A DNA stretch of 64,000 nt from Enterovibrio norvegicus FF-33. Its GTDB lineage: Bacteria; Pseudomonadota; Gammaproteobacteria; Enterobacterales; Vibrionaceae. The position numbers and the translations under genes were made by a program. Shown here piece by piece: positions 53,819 through 63,673 of this stretch. The notes beneath the pieces are model-generated. The model was given only the letters and a program-made list of their open reading frames with translations, searched no databases and was not told where the DNA came from. Within the stretch, counting starts at the first letter, position 1. The number at the start of each line of letters is the position of its first letter. Where the stretch lies: contig NZ_AJYD02000038.1 in NCBI RefSeq assembly GCF_000286835.2, forward strand, positions 1,804,453 to 1,868,452, read 5' to 3'.

Positions 53819-55975
53819 TTATTTCCATTGCCAATCGACTTCTAACCAATATTGTGTGCCGTTATTAAAACCCCGATAGCTTTCGGGAAACTCGTTCACT
53901 TGGTCGTTGAACAAGCTTTCTGCGCTCAAAGTAACAAGCGGCATATGTTCAGATGCTTGCCAGCCGATCACCATATCCCACGTTAATACTTCTGGCCACG
54001 CGTAGTACTCATCATCCTGAAGCACGTCATCAGGATTGCTGGCATGTACATAGTTAAGGACGTTAGTCACCCACCATTGCGACGTGATGTCCCACATGAT
54101 CAGGGCATTGGCTAAATGCACAGGTTCATTTTCGTAAGAACGCATTGGGAGGTCCGTCGAAGAACAGATCGCGCCGTGACAATCCGCTTTGATTTCGCGA
54201 TAACTGTAACTCGCATTCACTTGTACCGCTGAAGATGGCTGCCATTTCATGCTCAACTCACCACCGTAGGTCTGAGAACTTAGCGGTGCAATGTGTTGAT
54301 ATTGGAATACGTCAATGATCGTTCCAACGGTTCCAGGAGATGAATTCTCAGGAAGGAAAACGCGTTGTGAATTAATCAACTGCCAAGCAGTAATACCGTC
54401 CTCTTCGCTATAGAACAAATTAGCATCAAACTGGAAGCGATTTCCTTCCCAGAAACGGTAACCCAGTTCGTATGTATCAACATTCTGAACAGGAAGATCC
54501 TCGTTTCCATGATTCTCAATGATCTGAAGGTAATCAACTGGAATGCAGTTTGGCGGTGTGCCTTGATCGCAAAATGCCAAGTTACTTCCATAAGCGTTTT
54601 CGTGAAAATCCGTCGTGCGCCCTTGGCGCGCAGGCGTCACCACTGCCCTTCCCCAACCCGCCCATACTCGTTGATTATCACCAACGTCTTGCATGACACG
54701 TACTTGAGGCTGAGAGAAGGTCTCACTGACCATATTGAAGTACTGCCAACGGTTACCCACCATCAGCGAGGTTGTGTCAGTCAGCGGATAGGTATAGTTG
54801 AAGTACACAGCGGCGCTCTGATTCACGAAGCCGGGTTCGTCTGCGACACGCACATACGGCGAGGTGTAAATTTCATTTTGCTCATACGGGCGGAAATATT
54901 CGTCAATCAAACGATAGTCAAAACCCACCGTCAGTTGCCCGCCCCACACGCTGTTGTCGCTGTAGCGCGTTTCCGAATCAATACGTGTGAAATAGGCGTT
55001 ACGATCCGAGCTATCGCTACTGCTATAGGTTAACCAGAACTGCTGCTCCCACTGTTTGGAATCACCTAATTCTTGCAAGAACTTAACGCCGGCAAAATAT
55101 TCTTCCGCCAGCATTTCAGTTTCATAATTGACGTAATCTGGGCCATCGACACCGGGCGTCAAAAAATGAGGGTGATAAGAGCCCCAGTTGTAGTCTTCGC
55201 GAGAACGAATGCCGCCAAGCTGAAACGACACCTCTCGGTCATTTTTCTGATAGTCACCACGTACACCAAAGCGCTCGGTTTGAACACGAAAGTGCTGTAT
55301 AGGCTGGACGCGTCCTTCATCACTGGTCCATGGCATGTGTTCAACAAGCTCGGCGTACCCACTCATATAGAGATTATCGGTAACCTGACCACCATGATGA
55401 ATTCGCGCTTCTTTGTAATGGTAATTACCTACCGAGGCGGAGACTTTATTTCGTGGCGCATCTTCAGCATCATAGGTAATGATGTTCACGACCGCATTCA
55501 CGGCGTTGCCGCCCCAAATCGTACCAACCGGGCCCATGACCACTTCGATACGTTCAATGCTGTCCAAACTAACGGGAATCAAGTCCCAGTCCACGCCAGA
55601 AAACATGCCGTTAAATACACTGCGGCCATCCACCATCACTAACATGGTGTTGCTCAGCGTTTCATTAGGTGAACGAGCAGCAATACCCCAGTCATAATTC
55701 GAGTATTTTGCAACATGCAAACCGGGTGCAAGAGTGAGTACGTCAGCCACAGAGCGCGCACCAGATCGTTGAATTTCTTTCGAGGAAATAACATGCACAG
55801 CAGCTGGAATATCCGCCAGGCTCAATGCCGTTCGCGTTGCTGATACCACTTTGGTTTCTGAAAGCGACTCAAGTGGCATATCCAAAAGGTCACTTAAATC
55901 GGTATCCGCAAAGGCTGGAGATGATATTTGCAAGCTTAAACATGCAGTAGTCACTGCAAGACTGACTTTAAGCAT
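53819..55975 (-). CDS. TonB-dependent outer membrane receptor
   Basis: 718 residues from the ATG at 55975. The signal peptide is MLKVSLAVTTACLSLQISSPAFA, cleaved before DTDLSD. A plug domain follows (about 35-165; VVSATRTALSLADIPAAVHVIS, MLVMVDGRSVFNGMF, IERIEVVMGPVGTIWGGNAVNAVVNI, each in parts), then a 22-strand beta-barrel ending with Trp-Gln-Trp-Lys. The TonB box is not certain. It is the first gene of a three-gene operon with yfiR and a cyclase, which suggests a sensory role in addition to, or instead of, uptake. The ligand is unknown. Confidence 0.9.
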   Translation of the reverse strand: MLKVSLAVTTACLSLQISSPAFADTDLSDLLDMPLESLSETKVVSATRTALSLADIPAAVHVISSKEIQRSGARSVADVLTLAPGLHVAKYSNYDWGIAARSPNETLSNTMLVMVDGRSVFNGMFSGVDWDLIPVSLDSIERIEVVMGPVGTIWGGNAVNAVVNIITYDAEDAPRNKVSASVGNYHYKEARIHHGGQVTDNLYMSGYAELVEHMPWTSDEGRVQPIQHFRVQTERFGVRGDYQKNDREVSFQLGGIRSREDYNWGSYHPHFLTPGVDGPDYVNYETEMLAEEYFAGVKFLQELGDSKQWEQQFWLTYSSSDSSDRNAYFTRIDSETRYSDNSVWGGQLTVGFDYRLIDEYFRPYEQNEIYTSPYVRVADEPGFVNQSAAVYFNYTYPLTDTTSLMVGNRWQYFNMVSETFSQPQVRVMQDVGDNQRVWAGWGRAVVTPARQGRTTDFHENAYGSNLAFCDQGTPPNCIPVDYLQIIENHGNEDLPVQNVDTYELGYRFWEGNRFQFDANLFYSEEDGITAWQLINSQRVFLPENSSPGTVGTIIDVFQYQHIAPLSSQTYGGELSMKWQPSSAVQVNASYSYREIKADCHGAICSSTDLPMRSYENEPVHLANALIMWDITSQWWVTNVLNYVHASNPDDVLQDDEYYAWPEVLTWDMVIGWQASEHMPLVTLSAESLFNDQVNEFPESYRGFNNGTQYWLEVDWQWK

Positions 55976-56260
55976 AATGTGGTTCCAGTATATAGACGCA
56001 GATGCCACGCCATCTGTAGCGTCCGGCTACAAGCGTCATATCCACGAATGAATGCATTGGCTGCAATTCGCTTAGCCATTACATTGGCAATTTGGATTAC
56101 AGTGTATTTTACGCATATTATACGTGGGACTTTTGAAATTCTGTACAGCAACAGTCTGAAAAAATGTATTTTATTTACTAGTCTGTGAGAGAAAAGCAAC
56201 CCGCGGCATTATAATGACTTCAAGCGTAATAAAGTGTCAGTTTTACGGCGATATTTGCAC
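55976..56260. other. Promoter region of the TonB receptor operon
   Basis: No gene is supported here. I do not see a Fur-like box of the GATAATGATAATCATTATC type, so an iron signal is not evident. Confidence 0.4.
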
Positions 56261-56292
56261 AAAAAAACACCAGAAGTCCGTACTTTCTGGTG
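56261..56292 (-). terminator. Terminator of the Nudix gene
   Basis: CACCAGAA and TTCTGGTG pair; the minus strand continues with a run of seven T. It lies 45 bp past the Nudix stop codon. Confidence 0.88.
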
Positions 56293-56336
56293 AGTGGATA
56301 TAACGTGAATTGAAGGGGCTTTTTTAAGGCGGGTTT

Positions 56337-56882
56337 TTACACCAAGCCTTTCAGTTTTGCTAAACCGTAAGCCGCAATGGTCACAGTGTCTTTAATCTCG
56401 CCATTGATGATCATTTGCTCAAAATCAGTAACTAGAAAAGCTTGTGATATAAGATCTTCTTCTTCGTCGTCGAGTTGTCTTCCTATCTCATTGAGCTGGC
56501 TAGCAAGATACACATGACAAGTCTGATTAAGAAAGCCATAAGCCACAAACTGCGCGCCGACATACACCATGCTTTGCGCCTGCATGCCTGTTTCCTCGCG
56601 AAGCTCTCCCTTTGCCAACTCAGCATGATCTGCATCTGGGTTTGATTCCCACGCCCCTTGGGGGATTTCCCAACAGCGCTGTTGCACCGTATAACGATAT
56701 TGCTGCACCAAGTGAATCAGCCCGTTATCAATGGCGAGAATCGCTGCGCAATCCGGTTTATCAACCACACCATAAATGCCTTCAGCGCCACTGGGTCGAA
56801 GGATTTTATCTTCCCGCACTGTCATCCATTTGTTCTGGTATACGATCTTACTGTCGAGTTGCTTTATCACAGGCTTGTCCAT
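56337..56882 (-). CDS. Nudix hydrolase
   Basis: 181 residues. A Nudix region is seen at WEIPQGAWESNPDADHAELAKGELREETGM (in parts, about 71-100), with the metal-binding REETG core. The spacing and the Gly in place of the first Arg differ from the strict consensus, as in a subgroup I associate with ADP-ribose pyrophosphatase-like proteins. The substrate is unknown. The isochorismatase-like gene lies 48 bp upstream on the same strand, and the two may be co-transcribed. Confidence 0.87.
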   Translation of the reverse strand: MDKPVIKQLDSKIVYQNKWMTVREDKILRPSGAEGIYGVVDKPDCAAILAIDNGLIHLVQQYRYTVQQRCWEIPQGAWESNPDADHAELAKGELREETGMQAQSMVYVGAQFVAYGFLNQTCHVYLASQLNEIGRQLDDEEEDLISQAFLVTDFEQMIINGEIKDTVTIAAYGLAKLKGLV

Positions 56883-56930
56883 TCGCTAAGGCGCATTTGC
56901 TTCGATGTTCAGCCCTCAAGATTATCAGGG

Positions 56931-57500
56931 TTATTCATTGAGTAAACTTGCTTGATGCAAGGTCGCGATCCGCTCAAGTAATTGAAGCGATGTTTGGTGC
57001 TCATCTTCTGAGTGTGCTGTGCAGGCATCTGCGACAATGTGAACGGAATAATCTCGGTCGTGGGCATCTCTGGCAGCACTTTCAATTGCCCATCCTGTGC
57101 TAACGCCACAGAGGAACACACTGTCGATTTGATTCGCACGTAAAATGGAATCCAACGACGTATTAAAGAAAGGATTCACGCGAGGTTTTACCACCACAAG
57201 ATCAGAGTTCTGCACATCCAAATCATCATGGAATTGCGTTCCCCACGCGTCCAACTGGAGCGCCCCAATTTCGTTCGCTTTACCAAACATAGGAGAACGT
57301 TTAGGTTGGTCTTGATAGCTAGGGTGAAAACCCACTTTGATAAACACCAACAGATGATGATGTTCACGCGCCCATCGAATCGCGACGTTTGCATTTTCAA
57401 TCACTTGCTTTTGCGAAACCTGAAGCGCGCAACTGGGGATTTTTCCCTGCGGATGAACAATGTCGTTAATAAAGTCGATAACGATAAGTGCGTTTAGCAT
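56931..57500 (-). CDS. Isochorismatase-family cysteine hydrolase
   Basis: 189 residues. The catalytic triad fits Asp9 (IVIDFINDIV), Lys105 (VVVKPRVNPF) and Cys131 (FLCGVSTGWAIES). Members hydrolyse isochorismate, nicotinamide or N-carbamoyl compounds; the specific substrate is not clear. GGATGGGGCGCT precedes the ATG. Confidence 0.88.
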   Translation of the reverse strand: MLNALIVIDFINDIVHPQGKIPSCALQVSQKQVIENANVAIRWAREHHHLLVFIKVGFHPSYQDQPKRSPMFGKANEIGALQLDAWGTQFHDDLDVQNSDLVVVKPRVNPFFNTSLDSILRANQIDSVFLCGVSTGWAIESAARDAHDRDYSVHIVADACTAHSEDEHQTSLQLLERIATLHQASLLNE

Positions 57501-57696
57501 AGCGCCCCATCCTTTACATAATTCATGAATTGATCAGTATAGACACGCCGTACGGAAAACCGAGTACCATTGAAACCAAGCAGGGAGAATTGCACTCAAA
57601 CAGCACGTTTGAGAGCTGATAGTCACATTGATCCACTTGCGAAAATTTTGATTCGTGATATTTTCTTGCCAAATTTTCTAAATTGGAAATACGACC

Positions 57697-58263
57697 ATGC
57701 CAAAGGCAAGTGACATCAAAAAGAACGCAGTTATCGAACATGGCGGCAAAGTGCTTGCGGTTAAAGACATTGCAAAGCTGACTCCTGCTGGCCGTGCAGG
57801 CACTAGCTTGTACAGAATGCGTATGTACGATGTAGCAACAGGTGCAAAAGTCGACGAAAGCTTCAAAGCTGACGACATGCTGAACTTTGCTGATTTCAGC
57901 CGCCACGCAGCGGATTTCTCGTACATCGATGGTGAAGAATATATCTTCATGGACAGCGAAGATTACACGCCGTACCACTTCAACAAAGAAACCATTGCTG
58001 ATGAACTGTTGTTCATTAACGAAGACACCAAAGGCATTCAGATCCTGACTGTTAGCGGTAAGCCAGTAGCGATTGAACTGCCTTCTACCGTTGATATGGT
58101 GATCACCGAGACGTCTCCGTCTATCAAAGGTGCTTCAGCGAGCGCGCGTACTAAGCCTGCCACTGTGTCTACTGGTCTGACTGTTCAAGTGCCAGAATAC
58201 ATCGGCATTGGCGACAAAATCCGTATCAACACCACGGAACACAAATTCATGAGTCGTGCGTAG
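57697..58263 (+). CDS. yeiP: Elongation factor P-like protein YeiP
   Basis: 188 residues, three-domain EF-P fold. The N-terminal KOW-like domain has [20 protein letters not shown], with no conserved lysine environment of true EF-P, and the C-terminal OB domain contains [15 protein letters not shown]. YeiP (EfpL) is a paralogue that supports translation of difficult motifs. TTGGAAATACGACC precedes the ATG. The terminator is strong. Confidence 0.93.
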   Translation: MPKASDIKKNAVIEHGGKVLAVKDIAKLTPAGRAGTSLYRMRMYDVATGAKVDESFKADDMLNFADFSRHAADFSYIDGEEYIFMDSEDYTPYHFNKETIADELLFINEDTKGIQILTVSGKPVAIELPSTVDMVITETSPSIKGASASARTKPATVSTGLTVQVPEYIGIGDKIRINTTEHKFMSRA

Positions 58264-58299
58264 TTTCTAAACATTACACCGATTCATCGCGCCAAATAG

Positions 58300-58345
58300 A
58301 AAAGCCCTGATGACTGTCTAAAGGACATAATCATCAGGGCTTTTT
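58300..58345 (+). terminator. Terminator of yeiP
   Basis: AAAAGCCCTGATGA and TCATCAGGGCTTTT form a 14-bp stem with a 17-base loop and a T5 tail. Confidence 0.93.
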
Positions 58346-58382
58346 CGTTTATTCGCCAACCTTTGCTAAATTGCGATGTTCA

Positions 58383-59141
58383 CTATTCTCCAGCACCTTG
58401 CAGGGAACGTTCGCTGTTTTCCACGAGACTTCTTGCCACGTATTTTTTCAATGTATTCCAGTCATTTTCTTCAATATCAATGCCATGTTTCCATGCGCGT
58501 TGTTCAGCCACTGATTGCATTTCAGCACTGATGTCTGGCACGCTGTTTGCTCGAAAAATCTCGAAAGGATAGAGTTGAATATCCACCAGCAAATCGTTTT
58601 TCTGTAGCTGTTCTTGATGCATCTTGGTTGAGAACAGCGGTTGTGTTCGCAGTTGCCCTGGGTTATCAAAATAGATATTTGGGTAGCGAAAACCGGCATT
58701 GTGCACGTAATCAACATAGTTAGGTGCTTGATCATTCCGCCACTGTGCTCTCACAGAAAGTCCTTTCCCGGCGAGCTTTAATAACTCACCAAAACCAAAC
58801 CAGCGGTTATGACAATCCCGAATATGAAGCTGCACTCGCTGCCCATGAATAAGCTGCTCTAACGCCACATCAATCAATGCAGGAAAATGGCAGAGTAAAC
58901 TCGCCCCACCCAGATCGACCTTGATTTGATGATCATCAGCATCAAAAACAGGCACAGGGTAATCAGTGTCCTGCTCGATTGATTCCAATGCAGCGAGGAA
59001 AAAGGACATCCCTTGCAGCCCTGCCATTTCTAAATCGACAACCATGTTGGCAATCGTTTCAGCTTCGCCACATTGCCGCTTTAAGCTGTCATAGGCTTTG
59101 GTGCAAAGCGTGACCAGCTCATTGTGGGAGACTTGCATCAT
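58383..59141 (-). CDS. DUF3726-like protein
   Basis: 252 residues. The N-terminus has VSHNELVTLCTKAYDSL and a Gly-rich segment, and there is no signal peptide. I associate this pattern with DUF3726 proteins found next to methylated-amine catabolism genes, but the function is unknown. It overlaps the end of the upstream 569-residue gene by four bases, so they are translationally coupled. Confidence 0.7.
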   Translation of the reverse strand: MMQVSHNELVTLCTKAYDSLKRQCGEAETIANMVVDLEMAGLQGMSFFLAALESIEQDTDYPVPVFDADDHQIKVDLGGASLLCHFPALIDVALEQLIHGQRVQLHIRDCHNRWFGFGELLKLAGKGLSVRAQWRNDQAPNYVDYVHNAGFRYPNIYFDNPGQLRTQPLFSTKMHQEQLQKNDLLVDIQLYPFEIFRANSVPDISAEMQSVAEQRAWKHGIDIEENDWNTLKKYVARSLVENSERSLQGAGE

Positions 59142-60847
59142 GGCTGATTCTCCCTATTGGCATCGGCTTCGGGCAACAACGGAAACAGCCAGCTTTGCTC
59201 GATATCTTCAGTCGACAATTCTGCAAACAGAGGGGCACCTTGAAATAAGGTAACGCGCACCCAGCGATCAGAACGAGGGTCAAACTTGGTCGCACCAAAC
59301 ATTGATAGCTTGCACCTCAACAGATGCATAGGGCGTACCTCGCGTGACAGTACGTTTATTTGAATATCCCCCATAGGTAAATTCCCCATTGTCCATACTC
59401 GACGCGCAATGGTCCTTAAGCTCGGATAATTCAGCAAAAATCGAGCAAGAGATGCTTGCTGATCACTCTCTTTTAACGCGAGATAAAGCCGATGCACTTG
59501 GCGAGCAATGTCTAGATTCAGTTCATTGTCTTCACCCGGTTCCTCGCCTCGCACCGCCATACGTGGCTCTTCTTTATCAACCGAACGATACCAGAACCAG
59601 TATTGGCTATCAGGTTGGGAGAAGTCGATATCCATCACCCACTGATAACGTGTTTCAATCAGTGACATCATCGCCCCAATTTGAACACCTGGCGTCAACG
59701 ACAATGTCTGATCGCAATTCATGTCTTTAGCAAAAACATTCACTTGCTCAGGGTGTACTTCAAGAAGACAGGTCAGCAATATTTCCTGTGTTTCCAGGCT
59801 GAGCGATTTTGCCAACGCGTAAATACTCTCCCATTGCATTTTGGGGTTCGTTTTCGCATTAATCGTCGCGATAATATCAACAAGCTCAATCACGCTTTGT
59901 GCATTTAATGCACGCTGATTGTCATCGATAGTGTCTACTTGGCACAAATGCTTGCAGGCTTTTTCAAGTAAACGGCAAACATCCGCGACACGCATTTCAT
60001 CGACAGGGAGTGCCAGCACTGTTGCCAACGCCAGTTCGCGCTGTGTAAGCCACTTATCAACCACTCTCGGATGCATAATAAGATAGGGGGCCATTCCTAG
60101 ACCGGTGGCATTGCCTATCCCAATATAGCGCTGCAGACCAGACGACAAGGTGACGGCACGCTGCCCTCCTCGCTTTTCAGCGATGAAGTGAATCCAATCC
60201 AAGCTGAACTGCCGCAACAAGTAAACGGCGCACATTTGCGCACTGAACGAGAGGTGAAAATCGGCGTTATCTTGCAACGTTTCGAAATCCGCAATGCCAA
60301 ATTTCCCGTTGCCATACACTGCCGTGGTTCTCAAAATGTAACCCACGCTCGCGATAACAGAAGAGTCAGGTTGTTCACCGTTTGCTAACGTATCAACGAT
60401 ATGTTCAAACACGCGAACACTCTTGTTTGCACGAGATAGCACCAACACCTTGGGCGAGTTACGTCCTGCTTCTTGCAGAGGAACGTTCTGTCTCAACTGC
60501 TCAAGCCCTTCTTGACTGACACGCCCTTTGATTAATGCGAAAGTGACATCCCATTTTTCGGCTATGACTCGGTCAATGCGTTCGTCATCAGCGATCGCGT
60601 CAGAAAAAACCACCATCTGATAGATGTGCTGTGGCGTCGCCAACTCATAGATCACTGTGCCAAAGCCTTCGTCCTGAAGGTCCCATCGCTGAAGTGACAG
60701 GCGCCAACCCTCGTTAGCCATTTTACGAAGCAGTGAACGAACAAAACTGATACGTGTTTGATGCATGGCACCAAGCCGATGGGGGTTCATTACCATCGCA
60801 GGATCGCGCAGCATCATCGTTGCTTCCATGACAGAGTTTGCAGTCAT
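59138..60847 (-). CDS. Hypothetical protein, quaternary-amine cluster
   Basis: 569 residues from the ATG at 60847, with AGGTAAGAAGTG before it. No signal peptide or membrane segments are seen; the sequence is mixed helical with no catalytic motif I recognise. The N-terminal part (RISFVRSLLRKMANEGWRLSLQRWDL, in parts) is basic and amphipathic. It lies between the BCCT carrier and the DUF3726-like gene in the same operon. A scaffold or regulatory role is possible; nothing in the sequence decides this. Confidence 0.72.
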   Translation of the reverse strand: MTANSVMEATMMLRDPAMVMNPHRLGAMHQTRISFVRSLLRKMANEGWRLSLQRWDLQDEGFGTVIYELATPQHIYQMVVFSDAIADDERIDRVIAEKWDVTFALIKGRVSQEGLEQLRQNVPLQEAGRNSPKVLVLSRANKSVRVFEHIVDTLANGEQPDSSVIASVGYILRTTAVYGNGKFGIADFETLQDNADFHLSFSAQMCAVYLLRQFSLDWIHFIAEKRGGQRAVTLSSGLQRYIGIGNATGLGMAPYLIMHPRVVDKWLTQRELALATVLALPVDEMRVADVCRLLEKACKHLCQVDTIDDNQRALNAQSVIELVDIIATINAKTNPKMQWESIYALAKSLSLETQEILLTCLLEVHPEQVNVFAKDMNCDQTLSLTPGVQIGAMMSLIETRYQWVMDIDFSQPDSQYWFWYRSVDKEEPRMAVRGEEPGEDNELNLDIARQVHRLYLALKESDQQASLARFLLNYPSLRTIARRVWTMGNLPMGDIQINVLSREVRPMHLLRCKLSMFGATKFDPRSDRWVRVTLFQGAPLFAELSTEDIEQSWLFPLLPEADANRENQP

Positions 60848-60924
60848 CACTTCTTACCTATGCTCTACATCTCGGTACAACCGTTGGGCTAACACAGCCA
60901 ACACTCGGCCTCACCATTATTATT

Positions 60925-60951
60925 GGGAACAACCTAGGTTCAGGTTGTCCC
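60925..60951 (-). promoter_or_regulatory. Hairpin between BCCT gene and 569-residue gene
   Basis: GGG-A-ACAACCT and AGGTTGTCCC pair with one bulge, around AGGTTC. It lies in the 137-bp gap inside the operon. There is no T run, so it may be an RNA-processing or expression-tuning site. Confidence 0.45.
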
Positions 60952-60984
60952 GATATTGCATCTGTTCAGATATTGTGTGTCGCG

Positions 60985-62559
60985 TTAATCCAATCCCTGC
61001 GCTTTTGCCATTTGCAGTGCGATTTTCGGTGCATTCCACAACGCTGGGAGAAGGATTAAGGAAACAGGTACTGCGGTAATAACGATGAAGGACTGCAACG
61101 CAGATACACCACCAGACCCCAACGAAATCAATATAATCGCGGTTGCCCCCATCATGACCCCCCAGAAGATGCGCATCAAAGCGTTGGGCTCAAGATCCCC
61201 ACTGATCACCACACTGATGGTGTAAGTCATGGAATCGCCCGTGGTCACGATGAAGACGGTCGTGAGGATTAAAAACAAGATTGAAATCAAAGTCGGGAAT
61301 GGCAATTGTTGTGTGATTGCCAGTAAAGATGCTGGGAGGTTGAAACCTTCAAACGCTTTACTCACCGAACCAGGTTCTGCCATTTCAAATGCCAGCCCTG
61401 AACCACCCACAATGGTGAACCAGAAACAGGTGATGAGCGGCGCAATAATACTGATGGTGACAATCAACTGACGTATGGTTCTGCCTCTAGAAATACGAGC
61501 AATAAAAATCGCCATCATTGGGCCATAACCTAAGAACCAGCCCCAGAAGAACACTGTCCACCAGCTTAACCAACCCATGTCTCCACGGAATGTTGCCATA
61601 GGGATGAAGTTATCGATCATGGTGCCGACACCCTGAACGTAACCGTTGATGATGAAGTCTGTCGGGCCAACCAACAGAATGTAAGCCATCAGCGCCACAG
61701 CAAGAATGACGTTGTATCGACTCAGAATCTGTATGCCTCGGTTTACGCCACTCAGTGCAGAGATGGTATAAATAGCAATGGCAAACAAAATGATAATAAA
61801 TTGGGTGGTGAAGCCATCAGGCAGAGCAAATAACGCATTCAAGGCATAACTGATTTGCAGGCCAAGAAAACCGATTGGTCCAATCGTACCGGCAGCGACC
61901 GCCACAATGCAGCATGCGTCAATCAAGGCGCCAAGCCAACCTGTCATGGCGCGATCACCAAAGACTGGATAAAGCAAAGTGCGTGGTTTCAATGGTAAAC
62001 CTTTGTCATAATGCAAATGCATCAGCACGATGGTGGTCAAGGTGCCAAGAATGGCCCAAGCAAGAAATCCCCAGTGCATAAACGATTGTGCAAGTGCATT
62101 AAACGCTTGGCGCTGAATATTGCCTTCTGGCACACCATAAAGCGGTGGTGGATTAACAAAGTGCGCAATCGGTTCGGCCGCCGCCCAGAAAACGCCGCCC
62201 CCTGCGAGCAGGGTACAAAGGATAATCGCCAGCCACTTAAAACCGTCCATCTCAGGTTTGTCCATCGCCCCAAGACGTACCTTGCCCGTAGACGGATTAA
62301 ACGCCAACGCGAGACCAATTAAAAAGGTGGCGAGTAGTAGCAGCTGCCAGTAAGGGCCAAAAATCTTCACGCTCCAGCTGAACCCGCTATTCACCATGCT
62401 TGAGAGCAGTTCATTATCGATGAGTGCGGTCACCACAAAAGCGGTGAGAAAACCGCCACTCAACCAGAGTACAGGGTTGTCTAACCCCAACTTTTCCCAG
62501 ATATTTTGCGCCTTTGGTATCGCTGTTGTCTTCTCGTTATTGAGTAAATCAGACATCAT
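60985..62559 (-). CDS. BCCT-family transporter
   Basis: 524 residues with about 12 membrane segments. The BCCT signature lies at MGWLSWWTVFFWGWFLGYGP followed by MMAIFIARISRGRTIRQ, and GGGVFWAAAEPIAHF is also typical. Members take up betaine, choline, carnitine or other trimethylammonium compounds. GGAGATAG precedes the ATG. The neighbours (M19-type protein, aldehyde dehydrogenase) suggest uptake for catabolism rather than osmoprotection. Confidence 0.9.
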   Translation of the reverse strand: MMSDLLNNEKTTAIPKAQNIWEKLGLDNPVLWLSGGFLTAFVVTALIDNELLSSMVNSGFSWSVKIFGPYWQLLLLATFLIGLALAFNPSTGKVRLGAMDKPEMDGFKWLAIILCTLLAGGGVFWAAAEPIAHFVNPPPLYGVPEGNIQRQAFNALAQSFMHWGFLAWAILGTLTTIVLMHLHYDKGLPLKPRTLLYPVFGDRAMTGWLGALIDACCIVAVAAGTIGPIGFLGLQISYALNALFALPDGFTTQFIIILFAIAIYTISALSGVNRGIQILSRYNVILAVALMAYILLVGPTDFIINGYVQGVGTMIDNFIPMATFRGDMGWLSWWTVFFWGWFLGYGPMMAIFIARISRGRTIRQLIVTISIIAPLITCFWFTIVGGSGLAFEMAEPGSVSKAFEGFNLPASLLAITQQLPFPTLISILFLILTTVFIVTTGDSMTYTISVVISGDLEPNALMRIFWGVMMGATAIILISLGSGGVSALQSFIVITAVPVSLILLPALWNAPKIALQMAKAQGLD

Positions 62560-62644
62560 CTATCTCCACGTTATTGCGGACTCTGCGCCTTGTCAGCGCC
62601 AATTCCTATTTCCTTGTGAGCGGGTCTAACCCGCACTGCGATTG

Positions 62645-63634
62645 TCAGAGTGCTGGTCGTAACCCAGCATCCAAAAAGTTGAGCCAATTACCACCCATGA
62701 CCGCGGTGGTTTCTGCCTCGTTGAAGCCAATATCGCGTAATCCCTTATAAATATTTTTCATACCGCTGCTGTCGGGGAACCATGGCAATGCCGCAGGCCA
62801 CCCCGCATTCGATGCCGAGCCTTCTCCATAATCGAGGCTTTTCGACCAGCGTCCGTTTCGCATCCAGTCCAGAACACTTTGAGGTTGGTTTAAACACAGA
62901 TCACTGCCAATGGCTAAGTGCTCCACACCGACTTCATCAGCGGTCTCTGCAATCATCTGGCAGAAAGTTTCGAGGCTGCATTTGCTTCCATCCGGCAAAT
63001 GGAAAGGATAGAGACTGAAACCGAGTAAGCCGCCGCGCGCCGTCAACGCGCGGATCACTTCTGGTGATTTATTTCTCAGCGCAGAATGCACGTTGGATGG
63101 GTTGGCGTGGCTGATACAAATGGGCCTCGCCGACAGTTCAATCGTTTCCAGCGTGGAACGTTCGGCACTGTGCGACATGTCGATCACCATGCCGACACGG
63201 TTCATCTCTTCAATGACCTGTTTGCCGAAACGTGTAATACCCGCATCTTCTTGTTCGTAACAACCCGCCGCCAGCAGGCTCTGATTGTTGTAGGTCAGCT
63301 GCATGATAAGCAACCCCTGCTTGCGCATGACCTCCACCAACCCAATTTCGTCATCAATCGGCGAGCAGTTCTGCGCACCAAAGAAGATACCCACTTTGCC
63401 GCATTGCTTTGCCGTGCGGATGTCCTCCATAGACATCACTGGCATGATCAGATCGGCATTACGTTCAAACAGCACATTCCATTCTGCAAATCGCGTAAGC
63501 GTTTCACGGGCATTTTCGTGGTAAACCAAGGTGGCATGCACCGCTGTCACCCCGCTTTTTTGCAGGCTTTCAAAGTAGGCGCGATCCCAATGGCAATACT
63601 GCAACCCATCAACAATGATTTCGTTCTGATACAT
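62645..63634 (-). CDS. M19 membrane-dipeptidase-like protein with altered metal site
   Basis: 329 residues. The family fold is clear: QLTYNNQSLLAAGCYE, DMSHSAERSTLE (metal His), ISHANPSNVHSALRNKS (metal His), GFSLYPFHLP and IGSDLC. The first zinc motif DGHxD is replaced by DGLQY (Leu11, Tyr13), and the bridging Glu appears to be Gln in FGAQNCSP. A classic two-zinc dipeptidase is therefore unlikely. A similar divergent form is, as I recall, next to dimethylglycine catabolism genes in Pseudomonas, so the change may be a feature of the subfamily. AAGGAGTCGCT precedes the ATG. Confidence 0.85.
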   Translation of the reverse strand: MYQNEIIVDGLQYCHWDRAYFESLQKSGVTAVHATLVYHENARETLTRFAEWNVLFERNADLIMPVMSMEDIRTAKQCGKVGIFFGAQNCSPIDDEIGLVEVMRKQGLLIMQLTYNNQSLLAAGCYEQEDAGITRFGKQVIEEMNRVGMVIDMSHSAERSTLETIELSARPICISHANPSNVHSALRNKSPEVIRALTARGGLLGFSLYPFHLPDGSKCSLETFCQMIAETADEVGVEHLAIGSDLCLNQPQSVLDWMRNGRWSKSLDYGEGSASNAGWPAALPWFPDSSGMKNIYKGLRDIGFNEAETTAVMGGNWLNFLDAGLRPAL

Positions 63635-63673
63635 AGCGACTCCTTGTTCGACACGCGTAATGGCAGTCAGTCA

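Noticed and set aside
55976-56260. Fur box before the TonB receptor
   Set aside because: No match to the 19-bp Fur pattern was seen by eye on either strand.
57523-57978. Open frame on the minus strand opposite yeiP
   Set aside because: It lies antisense to the well-conserved yeiP gene, has no ribosome-binding site and no family motif.
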